Below, in pieces: positions 7,202-16,231 of a stretch of DNA of 57,345 bases (position 1 is its first letter; each line of letters opens with the position of its first letter). Below the pieces are notes generated by a model. It saw only the letters and a program-made list of their open reading frames with translations. It was not told where the DNA came from and ran no database searches. The stretch is from Clostridia bacterium (GTDB taxonomy: Bacteria; Bacillota; Clostridia; CAKSNL01; HGM11501). The position numbers and the translations under genes were made by a program. Location of the stretch: positions 1 to 57,345 of the forward strand of contig CAAFWO010000029.1 in the NCBI GenBank assembly GCA_900766735.1, read 5' to 3'.

Positions 7202-8449
7202 ATGAAAAAAATCATCTTTGCCGCGCTCCTTTTTGTGATAGCGATGGGGGTAAGATCTCTTGCCGCAGTGCCGGAAACGGTCAGAATAGGGATCAACCCG
7301 TCAAGCCCCTCTAAATCGGTCGCGCTTTCGTCGGACGGCGGAATTTATACATATTCGGCGTTTGCCAAAGGAGAAAATGAGGCAGGGCCTTATTTTATCG
7401 CGAACAGCATAACCGCCGCAGTCTCCGCCTCGGGCACGGTCGCGGTCAACGGAGTTGACTCCGGCGAGACCACGATCGACTTTTTTAAGGGCTCTGAGCT
7501 TGTAAGCTGTGCAGGAAAGCTCTACAGGGGCGACATCAGATTAAAAGTCTCAAACGGCGGACTTGTCATCATAAATATTTTAAAGCTTGACGATTATTTA
7601 TACGGCGTTGTCGGGCGCGAAATGTCGGAAGGCTTCCCGATCGAGGCGCTCAAGGCGCAGGCGGTCGCGGCGAGAAACTACACGGTCATTTCCATGGGCC
7701 GCCACTCGGGCGACGGGTTTGACCTTTGCGCCGGCGTTCACTGCCAGGCATACGGCGGATATGCGTCCGAAGGCGAAAAGGTGCGTCAGGCTGTGAACGA
7801 AACGAGCGGCCGTCTTCTTTTATATAAGGGCGCGCCGGTTCAGTGCTATTACTATTCGAGCAACGGCGGCTATTCGGAAAACAGCGAAAACGTCTGGGTC
7901 GCGGAGCTTGGCTATTTAAAGGGCAAGCGCGATCCTTTCGAGGACGGCTCGCGTATTTCGGGCTATAACTGGACGGTGATGTTCACGGCTTCTGAAATTA
8001 AGGAGACGCTCGCGAAAAGAGATATAGACATCGGCGATATTACCGACGTTAAGGTCGTTAAATATTCCGAAAATCACCACGCGCTGGAGCTTGAGATCAC
8101 CGGGACGGCAGGGAAAAAGAGCTATTATAAGGATAATATCAGGGCGGCAATGCCCAAAAGCTTAAACAGCACGCTCTTTACCGTCACAAAGTCGGGCGGC
8201 GGGTCGGAGGTCAAAGTCCTCACCGCGAACGGCCTTATCACGCGCGCCGCGCCGGACTCGCTTGTCCTGACGGGCGGCGGCCGGGAAAAGATCGGCGGCG
8301 CGGCATCGGAGCTTTCCTTCACCTTCTCCGGCAGCGGCTGGGGCCACGGTGTCGGCATGAGCCAGTACGGCGCGATGTTTATGGCCGAGCAGGGCTATAC
8401 CTATGAAGATATATTAAAATTTTACTATACGGATACGGAGATTGGCTGA
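7202..8449 (+). CDS. SpoIID/LytB-domain exported protein
   Basis: Family members bind or cleave peptidoglycan glycan strands; SpoIID is the lytic transglycosylase of engulfment, LytB an amidase modifier. The protein has 415 residues with a signal peptide at about 1-21. The SpoIID domain is shown by VVGREMSEGFPIEALKAQAV and AARNYT near 140-165, by YSSNGGYSENSENVW, and by the C-terminal GSGWGHGVGMSQYGA (about 377-391), which is diagnostic. It is a paralogue-type member; the genuine spoIID sits elsewhere in most genomes. The queA ribosome-binding site lies within its last codons, so translation is probably coupled. Confidence 0.88.
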   Translation: MKKIIFAALLFVIAMGVRSLAAVPETVRIGINPSSPSKSVALSSDGGIYTYSAFAKGENEAGPYFIANSITAAVSASGTVAVNGVDSGETTIDFFKGSELVSCAGKLYRGDIRLKVSNGGLVIINILKLDDYLYGVVGREMSEGFPIEALKAQAVAARNYTVISMGRHSGDGFDLCAGVHCQAYGGYASEGEKVRQAVNETSGRLLLYKGAPVQCYYYSSNGGYSENSENVWVAELGYLKGKRDPFEDGSRISGYNWTVMFTASEIKETLAKRDIDIGDITDVKVVKYSENHHALELEITGTAGKKSYYKDNIRAAMPKSLNSTLFTVTKSGGGSEVKVLTANGLITRAAPDSLVLTGGGREKIGGAASELSFTFSGSGWGHGVGMSQYGAMFMAEQGYTYEDILKFYYTDTEIG

Positions 8450-8451
8450 AA

Positions 8452-9480
8452 ATGAAATTAGAAGAATTTGATTACGATTTACCCGAGGAGCTGATCGCCC
8501 AGGAACCACTGACAGACCGTGCGGCGGCGCGTCTTATGGTGCTTTCGAGGAAAACGGGGGAGATTTCGGATAAGGTGTTTACCAATGTTTTAGACTATTT
8601 GGATCCCGGCGACTGCCTCGTCTTAAACGATACGAGAGTAATTCCGGCGCGCCTGATCGGCACAAAGGAAAAGACCGGCGGCGCGATCGAGATGCTTTTG
8701 TTAAAGCGCAACAACACAACGGACTGGGAGGTTGCCTTAAAGCCCGGAAAGAGGGCGAAGGAGGGCGCGCGGTTTGAGTTCGGCGAGAACGGCGAGCTCA
8801 AGGCCGAGATATTAAAAATAGTCGAAGGCGGAAACCGAATCGTCCGCTTTTACTATGACGGGCTTTTTGAAAACGTTTTGGATAGGCTCGGCCAGGTTCC
8901 GCTTCCCGGATACATAAAAAAGGAGCTCGGCGACAAGGAAATGTATCAGACCGTGTATGCAAAATACTCAGGCTCTGCCGCCGCGCCGACGGCCGGACTG
9001 CACTTTACCAACGAGCTTTTGGATAAGATCCGCGAAAAAGGCGTCGAGACGGCGTTTGTCACGCTCCATGTCGGGCTCGGCACGTTCCGCCCGGTCAAGG
9101 TGGAAAACATCGAGGAGCACCAAATGCATTCGGAGCATTTTATCATAGATTCCGACGCGGCGGATAAGATCAACCGCGCAAAGAGCGCCGGAAAAAGGGT
9201 CATCGCCGTCGGCACGACCTCGTGCAGAACATTGGAATCGGCCGCGAGTGAGGACGGAAAAATAGTGCCCTGCGAGATGGACACGAGCATTTTCATCTAT
9301 CCGGGCTATAAGTTTAAGATAATAGACGCATTGATAACGAACTTCCACCTCCCGAAGTCCACGCTGATGATGCTCATTTCCGCGTTCGCCGGAAGGGAGT
9401 TCGTTATGAAGGCATATTCCAAGGCGATAGAAGAGCGCTACCGTTTCTTCAGCTTCGGCGACGCGATGTTGATCGAGTGA
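8452..9480 (+). CDS. queA: S-adenosylmethionine:tRNA ribosyltransferase-isomerase
   Basis: Adds the ribosyl part of S-adenosylmethionine to preQ1 at position 34 of tRNA to make epoxyqueuosine. The 342 residues match QueA. Family motifs are LIAQEPLTDRAAARLMVL near the start, LNDTRVIPARL, SAAAPTAGLHFT (about 178-189), HVGLGTFRPV and NFHLPKSTLMMLISAF. The ATG lies two bases after the SpoIID-like stop. It precedes tgt, the enzyme that inserts preQ1, forming the queuosine pair. Confidence 0.97.
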   Translation: MKLEEFDYDLPEELIAQEPLTDRAAARLMVLSRKTGEISDKVFTNVLDYLDPGDCLVLNDTRVIPARLIGTKEKTGGAIEMLLLKRNNTTDWEVALKPGKRAKEGARFEFGENGELKAEILKIVEGGNRIVRFYYDGLFENVLDRLGQVPLPGYIKKELGDKEMYQTVYAKYSGSAAAPTAGLHFTNELLDKIREKGVETAFVTLHVGLGTFRPVKVENIEEHQMHSEHFIIDSDAADKINRAKSAGKRVIAVGTTSCRTLESAASEDGKIVPCEMDTSIFIYPGYKFKIIDALITNFHLPKSTLMMLISAFAGREFVMKAYSKAIEERYRFFSFGDAMLIE

Positions 9481-9485
9481 AGTGT

Positions 9486-9620
9486 TCAAATAAAAGAGCG
9501 TTTATACCGGATTATATATTGGCCAAAAAGTACCGAGCGGATTATGAACAGAGGAAATGTCGCTCATACAGGCAATGATAGATGCGAGAAAAAAATCCGG
9601 ACTGACACAAAAGAAAGAGG
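9486..9620 (+). pseudogene. Remnant of a HigA/XRE-type antitoxin gene
   Basis: The gap between queA and tgt carries coding-like sequence split across two frames. From 9486 one frame reads IPDYILAKKYRADYEQRK. Near 9555 the reading shifts to a frame giving MSLIQAMIDARKKSGLTQK, the typical start of the helix-turn-helix of HigA/XRE antitoxins (ARKxxGLTQKEL). Everything after the first helix is missing and the frame runs into the tgt start. This looks like a decayed 5' fragment. A free-standing 25-residue peptide from 9557 is possible but less likely. Confidence 0.5.
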
Positions 9621-9626
9621 AAAAGA

Positions 9627-10757
9627 ATGTTTGAAGTTTTAAAGCAGGAAAAAAGCGCGAGGCGCGGAAGGTTCACCTGTCCGCACGGAGTGGTGGAGAC
9701 GCCGGTATTTATGAACGTCGGCACAGCCGCGGCGATTAAGGGCGGACTGGACTCTGAGGACTTGAAGGAATTGGGCTGTCAGATCGAGCTTTCAAATACA
9801 TATCACCTTCACGTGCGCCCGGGCGACGATGTGATATATGAAATGGGCGGAGTACGCGCCTTTATGAACTGGCAGGGGCCGGTCCTCACCGACAGCGGCG
9901 GTTTTCAGGTATTTTCGCTCGCGGACCTTCGAAAGATAAAGGAGGAGGGCGTGTCATTTAAATCGCATATCGACGGGAAGAGCATATTTATGGGCCCGGA
10001 GGAGAGCATGCGCATTCAGTCGCACCTTGCCTCCACCATCGCGATGGCGTTTGACGAGTGCATCGAAAACCCTTCGCCATATGACTATGTGAAAAACTCC
10101 ATCGAGAGGACGACGCGCTGGCTCTATCGCTGTAAGGCGGAGTTAGACAGATTAAATTCGCTTCCCGAGACGATCAATAAAGAGCAGATGCTTTTCGGAA
10201 TCAACCAGGGCGGAACGTATAGCGATCTTCGTATCGAGCATATGAAGGCGATCGCCGAGCTTGATCTTCCGGGCTATGCGATCGGCGGCCTTGCGGTCGG
10301 CGAGAGCGCCGAGGAGATGTATGACATAATCGAGCATGTCGAGCCCTTTATGCCGAAGGATAAACCGAGGTATCTGATGGGCGTCGGCACTCCGGTCAAC
10401 ATTATCGAGGCGGTATGGCGCGGAGTGGACTTTTTCGACTGCGTTATGCCGTCGCGTAACGCGCGCCACGGGCTTTTATTTACGAGCCGTGGAATCGTAA
10501 ACTTAAACAATAATAAATATCTTAAGGACACGTCTCCGATCGACCCGGAATGTGGCTGCCCGGCGTGCAGAAACCATTCCAAGGGCTATATAAGGCACCT
10601 TTTGAAGGCGAAAGAAATGCTCGGAATGCGCCTTTGCGTTCAGCATAATATCTATTTTTACAATAAGCTTGCTTCCGACATCAGACAGGCGCTTGACGAG
10701 GGTCGGTTTGAGGCCTTCAGAAACGAGAAAATCCCGGTATATTCAAAAAGAGCCTAA
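9627..10757 (+). CDS. tgt: tRNA-guanine transglycosylase
   Basis: Exchanges guanine 34 of GUN-anticodon tRNAs for preQ1. At 376 residues it is full length. The catalytic aspartate motif TDSGGFQVFSL, GGLAVGE, the MGVGTP substrate loop and the second aspartate in FFDCVMPSRNARHG are present. The zinc site is CxCxxC (CGCPAC) with a downstream His in LCVQHNIYFY. AGAGGAAAAGA precedes the ATG. It acts directly before QueA in the pathway. Confidence 0.98.
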   Translation: MFEVLKQEKSARRGRFTCPHGVVETPVFMNVGTAAAIKGGLDSEDLKELGCQIELSNTYHLHVRPGDDVIYEMGGVRAFMNWQGPVLTDSGGFQVFSLADLRKIKEEGVSFKSHIDGKSIFMGPEESMRIQSHLASTIAMAFDECIENPSPYDYVKNSIERTTRWLYRCKAELDRLNSLPETINKEQMLFGINQGGTYSDLRIEHMKAIAELDLPGYAIGGLAVGESAEEMYDIIEHVEPFMPKDKPRYLMGVGTPVNIIEAVWRGVDFFDCVMPSRNARHGLLFTSRGIVNLNNNKYLKDTSPIDPECGCPACRNHSKGYIRHLLKAKEMLGMRLCVQHNIYFYNKLASDIRQALDEGRFEAFRNEKIPVYSKRA

Positions 10758-10764
10758 AAAATGC

Positions 10765-10793
10765 TTGCAAATGGCACCGCGGTGTGTTAGAAT
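10765..10793 (+). promoter_or_regulatory. Sigma-A promoter upstream of the TIM-barrel isomerase
   Basis: TTGCAA (10765-10770), a 17-bp spacer and TAGAAT (10788-10793), 31 bases before the next gene's start. Confidence 0.6.
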
Positions 10794-10824
10794 AACCCTA
10801 AAGGCTTAAATTCGGAGGGGCAAA

Positions 10825-11652
10825 ATGGAAAGATTTATGCTCGGAGTTTCCACCGCGTCATGCGGCAGGGCGGACAGAGATGTGTTTTATGAATATAAAA
10901 ACGCCGGCATCGGAGCGATGGAAATATCGCTTTCGCCCGAAAAAACGGCGGAGCTTGACCCGGACGGGATAAGAAGATGGTCTTTAGAGACCGGAGTTGA
11001 AGTCTGGTCGTTCCATCTGCCGTTTTACCCGTTTGAGACGAATAATATCGCAAGCCCGGATCGCGAAGTGCGGAAAAATTCCGTCCTGATTCAAACAGAA
11101 TGCATCAAAAAGGCGGCCATGACCGGCGCAAAGATCGCGGTCATTCACCCGAGCGCGGAGCCGAACCCCGAAAATGAGCGGGCGGAGCGCTTAATTTGCG
11201 CGAAGGAGTCCCTCGCACTTCTTTCGGCCGTTGCGGCAAAAAACGGGATGATTCTTGCGGTCGAGGATCTTCCGAGAACCTGCCTCGGCAACAGCGCAGA
11301 GGAGATAAAGGATTTAATAAGTGCGGACGAAAGGCTCAGGGTCTGCTTTGATACAAACCATCTTCTGATCGGCGATAATGTTGAGTTTGTCCGCGCGCTG
11401 GGCGAAAAAATAGTGACAGTGCATATATCGGACTATGACTTTTCGGACGAGAGGCACTGGCTTCCCTTTGAGGGCAAAAACGACTGGGACAAGATCATAG
11501 GCGCGCTTTGCGATGTGGGATATTCGGGGCCCTTTATGTATGAGGTTTCGCTTTCGGACGACCCCGAGGACGGAAAAAGGCCGCATAAATTTTCGGACTA
11601 TCTTACAAATTACAAAAAGTGTACAGACCGGATAAAAACCGAACTTCGGTGA
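10825..11652 (+). CDS. Sugar phosphate isomerase/epimerase family protein
   Basis: A xylose isomerase-like TIM barrel (AP endonuclease 2 superfamily) of 275 residues. The usual metal ligands are visible: Glu in LAVEDLP (about 149), Asp and His in VCFDTNHLLI (about 177-180), His in VTVHISDYD, and Glu in MYEVSLS near the C terminus. The family isomerises or epimerises sugars, sugar phosphates or inositols; the substrate cannot be deduced. It has its own promoter and stands between tgt and yajC without an obvious functional link to either. GGAGGGG precedes the start. Confidence 0.85.
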   Translation: MERFMLGVSTASCGRADRDVFYEYKNAGIGAMEISLSPEKTAELDPDGIRRWSLETGVEVWSFHLPFYPFETNNIASPDREVRKNSVLIQTECIKKAAMTGAKIAVIHPSAEPNPENERAERLICAKESLALLSAVAAKNGMILAVEDLPRTCLGNSAEEIKDLISADERLRVCFDTNHLLIGDNVEFVRALGEKIVTVHISDYDFSDERHWLPFEGKNDWDKIIGALCDVGYSGPFMYEVSLSDDPEDGKRPHKFSDYLTNYKKCTDRIKTELR

Positions 11653-11683
11653 CCGGTTAATATAAAAAACGGAGGTAAAAGTT

Positions 11684-12025
11684 ATGATGACAGTTTACGC
11701 AGCAGGAGAATCAACGGCGGCTGCAGCAGGAACAGCGGCAGGCAGCCAGTGGTCGAGCCTCATTATTATGGTGGCGATCTTTGCGGTATTTTATTTCGTG
11801 CTCATTCTTCCCCAGAAGAAGCAGGAGAAAAAACAGCGCGCAATGATCGACGCGATAAAGCCCGGCGACGAGATCATCACGATCGGTGGAATTTACGGCA
11901 AGGTTCAGACCGTTAAGGACGATTATGTTGTTATCGAGTCGACAGCGGACAAGACAAAGATCAAGCTCGCAAAGTCCTCTATCAGCAAGTGCCTGACAGA
12001 GCATGACGAGCCGGAGGCAAAATAA
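11684..12025 (+). CDS. yajC: Preprotein translocase subunit YajC
   Basis: Small inner-membrane partner of SecDF. The protein has 113 residues. A short external N-terminus rich in Ala and Gly is followed by one membrane helix (about 24-44, IIMVAIFAVFYFVLILPQKK) with the family signature LPQKKQEKKQ, then a soluble beta domain with KPGDEIITIGGIYGKV. GGAGGT lies upstream; two ATG codons in a row allow a start at 11684 or 11687. SecD and SecF follow 0.6 kb downstream. Confidence 0.95.
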   Translation: MMTVYAAGESTAAAAGTAAGSQWSSLIIMVAIFAVFYFVLILPQKKQEKKQRAMIDAIKPGDEIITIGGIYGKVQTVKDDYVVIESTADKTKIKLAKSSISKCLTEHDEPEAK

Positions 12026-12035
12026 GAATAAAATT

Positions 12036-12074
12036 AACCTTCTCTGAATAACACTATACAGAGGAGGTTTTTTT
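12036..12074 (+). terminator. Terminator/attenuator hairpin overlapping a Shine-Dalgarno
   Basis: AACCTTCTCTG (12036-12046) pairs with CAGAGGAGGTT (12059-12069), eleven pairs including one G-T, loop of twelve, followed by seven T. The 3' arm contains GAGGAGG, the ribosome-binding site of the gene that starts at 12075. The element can therefore end the yajC transcript and, if read through, hide the next start site. Confidence 0.75.
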
Positions 12075-12473
12075 ATGACTGATAATGAAAGAGCGGGAAA
12101 AAGTCTTTTTATATACACCCTGTCCAAAGGGCTTTTAACCGCACTCGTTTTGACAGGCGTTTTATTGCTCGTTCTTGCCGCGGCATATCTTATCGGCGAT
12201 ATGGCGGATAATCTGGCGCGCGCACTTGTGACGGCGTCTTCGGTATTCTCTGTATTTTTGTCGTCTCTTCTGGGCGGCAGAAAATTAAGAAGCAGGGGGC
12301 TTTTCTTGGGTGTCGCGCTCGCGGTCTTATATGCGCTCGTGCTCTATCTCACGGGATTTTTGGCGTTTGGCTTTCCGGGTTTTTCAAGGGGCGTGCTTCC
12401 CACCGCGGCGCTCCTTGCCCTGGGCGGAGCTTTGGGCGGCATAATCGGAGTGAACATTCGGGGGAGAAGATAA
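12075..12473 (+). CDS. TIGR04086-family membrane protein
   Basis: A 132-residue hydrophobic protein with about four membrane helices (roughly 14-38, 45-65, 74-96, 103-126) and a basic end (NIRGRR). It matches the TIGR04086/YrzE family, which is typically found beside yajC in clostridia; the family assignment rests on size, topology and position. Function unknown. Its ribosome-binding site is inside the terminator hairpin of yajC. Confidence 0.8.
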   Translation: MTDNERAGKSLFIYTLSKGLLTALVLTGVLLLVLAAAYLIGDMADNLARALVTASSVFSVFLSSLLGGRKLRSRGLFLGVALAVLYALVLYLTGFLAFGFPGFSRGVLPTAALLALGGALGGIIGVNIRGRR

Positions 12474-12485
12474 GATTTTCACCTT

Positions 12486-12521
12486 AAAAAGAAGGGTTTT
12501 TAACAAAAATCCTTCTTTTTT
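12486..12521 (+). terminator. Intrinsic terminator before secD
   Basis: AAAAAGAAGG and CCTTCTTTTT, extended by GTTTTT/AAAAAT inside, form a long stem ending in a T-run. Confidence 0.8.
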
Positions 12522-12543
12522 GTGTGTTTTAATAAAATTTTAG

Positions 12544-12572
12544 TTGACTTAAACCGCCGGAAGGTCTATAAT
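12544..12572 (+). promoter_or_regulatory. Sigma-A promoter of secDF
   Basis: TTGACT (12544-12549), 17 bp, TATAAT (12567-12572). The start codon follows 35 bases later. Confidence 0.8.
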
Positions 12573-12606
12573 AGATATGCTATACATTTTTTTAGGAGGA
12601 GAAAGC

Positions 12607-13911
12607 ATGAGAGCAAAAAACATTATTGCATTTCTGCTGATCGCCGCCGTAATTTTTATGGCTTGCTACGTTTGCGTGTTTGACGTAACGATCGGCGATT
12701 ACAGATTCCCGGATGCTCTTGATGAGGAGTACGGAATTAAGCAGGGACTCGACCTTGTCGGAGGCTCGCTTATAGAATTTAAGGCGGAAGAGGGAGTAAT
12801 TCCCACATCCGAACAGATGGAAACGGTTACCTCCATTATGAGAAACCGTTTGGACAGCCAGAGCTATTTTGACGCGACAGTTGCCGTTCAGGGCGATGAT
12901 ACCGTCAGAATCGAGATCCCGAATATCGACGATCCGTCTGAGGCTGTTTCAATCCTCGGTTCGACCGCTCAGCTGACGTTCCGCGACTACCAGGGCAATG
13001 TCCTGATGGACGGATCGGACGAGTATGTCAAGGACGCGAAGATGAACTACGGCCAGATCTCGGAGACGAGCGGCTCGCAGTATTTCGTAACGCTTGAGCT
13101 TACCGCAGAGGGAAGAGCGGCGTTCCGTGACGCGACAAGCACGGTACTTAACTATCAGTCGGATAACAAGAACTATATCGCAATTTATCTTGACGATAAG
13201 GCTGTATCCGAACCGAGAGTTTCCGAGGTTATCGACTCGGAGAGCTGCGTTATAACAGGTAACTTCGATAAGGATTCGGCAAACACGCTTGCCGCACAGA
13301 TCAGAAGCGGTCAGCTTCCCTTTAAGCTTGAGGTTTCTCAGCTTCAGAGCGTCGGCCCGACCTTGGGTGACGAGGCACTTTCAAAGAGCCTTATCGCCGG
13401 CGGAATCGGCATTCTTTTGGTCATCATCTTCATGATCGCGATATACCGCCTTGCAGGCGTTGTCGCATCTATCAGCCTTTGCGCATACACGAACCTGGTT
13501 GTAATCATTTTGATCAGAATCGGCGCGACGCTGACACTTTCGGGTATCGCAGGTCTTGTTCTTTCAATCGGTATGGCGGTTGACGCAGACTGTATTATAT
13601 TTGAAAGACTCAAAGAAGAGCTTAGAACCGGCAAGACTGTCGGCGCGTCCATCGACTCTGCGTTTAACAGAGCTATGATCGCGATATTCGACGCAAACAT
13701 CACAACAATGATTGCCGCGGTCGTTCTTTATATGTTCGGCACAGGCTCAATAAAGGGCTTCGCCGTAACGCTCGGTGTTGGTACACTTGTAAGCTTCTTT
13801 ACTGCTATAATCCTGACAAAGATTATAGTTAAGCTTCTTGTAAACGGATTTGGTATAAAGAGTTCCGGCTGGTTCGGCGTGAAAAGGGGTGCGGTAAATG
13901 AAACAGTTTAA
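12607..13911 (+). CDS. secD: Protein translocase subunit SecD
   Basis: Proton-motive-force-driven partner of SecYEG that pulls exported proteins across the membrane. I chose the ATG at 12607, preceded by AGGAGGAGAAAGC, over an upstream in-frame ATG at 12577 that lies in the promoter leader. The 434-residue protein has one N-terminal helix, the P1-head periplasmic domain starting at GLDLVGGS, and five C-terminal helices including GIAGLVLSIGMAVDADCIIF. The short form is usual in clostridia. The stop overlaps secF by 14 bases. Confidence 0.96.
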   Translation: MRAKNIIAFLLIAAVIFMACYVCVFDVTIGDYRFPDALDEEYGIKQGLDLVGGSLIEFKAEEGVIPTSEQMETVTSIMRNRLDSQSYFDATVAVQGDDTVRIEIPNIDDPSEAVSILGSTAQLTFRDYQGNVLMDGSDEYVKDAKMNYGQISETSGSQYFVTLELTAEGRAAFRDATSTVLNYQSDNKNYIAIYLDDKAVSEPRVSEVIDSESCVITGNFDKDSANTLAAQIRSGQLPFKLEVSQLQSVGPTLGDEALSKSLIAGGIGILLVIIFMIAIYRLAGVVASISLCAYTNLVVIILIRIGATLTLSGIAGLVLSIGMAVDADCIIFERLKEELRTGKTVGASIDSAFNRAMIAIFDANITTMIAAVVLYMFGTGSIKGFAVTLGVGTLVSFFTAIILTKIIVKLLVNGFGIKSSGWFGVKRGAVNETV

Positions 13912-14872
13912 GTATACCGAAAAGAGCAAATATTTTGCTATCGTATCATTGGTTTTAGTTATTGTCGGAGTTATCGGACTTCTGATCCACGGCGGTCTTT
14001 CCTACGGTATTGACTTCACGGGCGGTACTACGATCCAGCTTGATATGCAGGGCGCGGACTTCTCGACGGACGATATAGAGTCGATCGTTTCGGGCATCAT
14101 CGGCGAGGGCGACGTTCAGGCACAGCTTGTTGACGGCGGACAGTCGGTTTCGATAAAGACGATCGAGCTTCCGTATTCTGAAGGCGGATCGAACGAAAAG
14201 CTTGACAGCATTTTCTCCGAGATCGAGGAAAAGTACAACATCACGATCCCCGCAAGCGAGAGAAATGTGACGACGATCAGCGCCGGCACAAGTAAAAAGA
14301 TCCTGACAGACTCGATGTATGCGGTATTGATCGCAGTAGCGTTAATGCTTTTATACATCACGGTAAGATTCGAATTTTTATCCGGCGTTTCCGCGGTTGT
14401 CGGACTTATTCATAACATCGTTATTATGATCGGTTTCTATGCATTGTTCAAGATACCGGTAAACAATTCGTTCGTAGCGGCGATACTCACAATCGTCGGA
14501 TATTCGATCAACAACACGATCGTAATTTTCGACCGTGTGCGTGAGAACCTCCGCAAGAACAAGAACGCAAGCTATGAAGAGATCGCAGATACGAGCACGG
14601 CTCAGTCATTAAACAGAACCATCAACAGCTCGATCACGACTCTTATCACGATCGGAATGCTCTATATCTTAGGCGTTAACTCGATAAGAGAGTTCGCACT
14701 TCCGATCATCATCGGTATCATCGCAGGTACCTATGCTTCCATCTTCCTTTGCGCACCGCTCTGGGTCAAGATGAAGAACGACGTTGCAAAGCGCAGAAGA
14801 AACAAGGCGGCAAGAAAAAAGGCGCCCGGCAGAAAGAAATATGTCGGCGCTCCCAAAAAGTCGGAGCAGTAA
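13898..14872 (+). CDS. secF: Protein translocase subunit SecF
   Basis: Partner of SecD in the accessory translocase. The 324-residue protein has an N-terminal helix, the conserved GIDFTGGT motif (about 42-49), a small periplasmic domain and five C-terminal helices with GYSINNTIVIFDRVREN. The C-terminal tail is strongly basic (KRRRNKAARKKAPGRKK), as in many Firmicute SecF proteins. Its start lies inside secD, so the two are translationally coupled. Confidence 0.96.
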   Translation: MKQFKYTEKSKYFAIVSLVLVIVGVIGLLIHGGLSYGIDFTGGTTIQLDMQGADFSTDDIESIVSGIIGEGDVQAQLVDGGQSVSIKTIELPYSEGGSNEKLDSIFSEIEEKYNITIPASERNVTTISAGTSKKILTDSMYAVLIAVALMLLYITVRFEFLSGVSAVVGLIHNIVIMIGFYALFKIPVNNSFVAAILTIVGYSINNTIVIFDRVRENLRKNKNASYEEIADTSTAQSLNRTINSSITTLITIGMLYILGVNSIREFALPIIIGIIAGTYASIFLCAPLWVKMKNDVAKRRRNKAARKKAPGRKKYVGAPKKSEQ

Positions 14873-14952
14873 TACGATTATCGGCATCCGGCGTTGTTTG
14901 CAAGGGTTCATACCGTATCCTTGCGGCCGTATTATACGGTTAATCCGAAATA

Positions 14953-14984
14953 AAAGTGCACCGCAATAAGCGGTGCACTTTTTT
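14953..14984 (+). terminator. Intrinsic terminator of secDF
   Basis: AAGTGCACCGC and GCGGTGCACTT form a perfect eleven-base stem with loop AATAA, then TTTT. Confidence 0.9.
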
Positions 14985-15032
14985 ATGGGGGAGGAATGAA
15001 AAAATGAGAAAAACGATAAATCGGGGATTACA

Positions 15033-16181
15033 TTAAATGAGTGACCTGTAAAGGTCTGCGATCTCGGCGACGCTCGTGTCTCTCGGGTTTCCGGGTCTGC
15101 ACGCGTCGTCATATGCGGACTGTGCGAGGAACGGAATGTCCTCTTCCTTTACGATGTCCTTTAAGTCCTTGGGAATGTTAACGTCGGACGCTAACTTCTT
15201 GACCGCGTCGATTGCCGCACGGCGGAACTCGGACTCCGTCATATTCTCCGTTCCGGGCACGCCCATTGCCGCGGCAATGTAGCGGTACTTTTCGCCGGTC
15301 GCCGGCGCGTTATATTCCATGACCGTGGGAAGAATGATCGCGTTCGCAACACCGTGAGGCGTGTTATAGAGCGCGCCTAAGGGGTGAGCCATCGAATGCA
15401 CAATTCCGAGGCCGACATTGGAGAAGCCCATTCCGGCAACATACTGCCCGAGCGCCATACCTTCGCGCCCTTCGGGCGTGTTTGCGACCGCGCCGCGCAG
15501 AGTACGAGAGATGATCTCGATCGCCTTTAAGTGGAACATATCGGAAAGTGTCCATGCGCCCTTTGTGATGTAGCCCTCGATCGCGTGGGTCAGCGCGTCC
15601 ATTCCGGTCGCCGCTGTGAGTGACGGGGGCATCGACGACATCATATCCGGGTCGATAACGGCGATGACCGGAATATCGTGAACATCCACGCACACCATCT
15701 TGCGGTGCTTTTCCTCGTCGGTGATTACGTAGTTTATGGTGACCTCGGCCGCCGTGCCGGCAGTTGTGGGAACGGCGATGATCGGAACAGCCTTGTTTTT
15801 GGTGGGAGCAACGCCCTCTAAGCTTCTGACATCGGCAAATTCGGGGTTGTTGATGATGATGCCGATAGCCTTTGACGTGTCCATCGCCGAGCCGCCGCCG
15901 ACCGCGATGAGCGCGTCCGCTCCGAACGCCTTGAAGGCCGCAACACCGTCTTTAACATTTGTGATGGTCGGGTTTGCCTGAAGGCTTGAGAAAACCGAAT
16001 AGGAGATCTTTTCCCGATCCAGAATATCTGTCACTTTGGAGGTGACGCCGAATTTTAGAAGTCCGGGGTCGGTAACGACTAATATTTTCTTAAAGCCCCG
16101 TGCCCTGATCTCGTCGGGAATGGAATTTATCGCCCCGGCGCCGTGATATGAGGTTTCGTTTAAAATAAATCTGTTTACCAT
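15033..16181 (-). CDS. Iron-containing alcohol dehydrogenase
   Basis: Group III (iron-dependent) NAD(P)-linked alcohol dehydrogenase, related to Fe-ADH and 1,3-propanediol or lactaldehyde reductases. I start it at the ATG at 16181, which has GGAG ten bases upstream, giving 382 residues, the normal length. The nucleotide site GGGSAMDTSKAIG (about 95-107) and the iron-binding His residues in MDALTHAIEGY and GIVHSMAHPLGALYNTPHG are present. It probably recycles NADH by reducing an aldehyde. It has its own promoter and converges with secF. Confidence 0.93.
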   Translation of the reverse strand: MVNRFILNETSYHGAGAINSIPDEIRARGFKKILVVTDPGLLKFGVTSKVTDILDREKISYSVFSSLQANPTITNVKDGVAAFKAFGADALIAVGGGSAMDTSKAIGIIINNPEFADVRSLEGVAPTKNKAVPIIAVPTTAGTAAEVTINYVITDEEKHRKMVCVDVHDIPVIAVIDPDMMSSMPPSLTAATGMDALTHAIEGYITKGAWTLSDMFHLKAIEIISRTLRGAVANTPEGREGMALGQYVAGMGFSNVGLGIVHSMAHPLGALYNTPHGVANAIILPTVMEYNAPATGEKYRYIAAAMGVPGTENMTESEFRRAAIDAVKKLASDVNIPKDLKDIVKEEDIPFLAQSAYDDACRPGNPRDTSVAEIADLYRSLI

Positions 16182-16231
16182 TAAAAACAACTCCTTTTTT
16201 TATTGGGGGATCGTTTTCTCCCTTCGATTTA

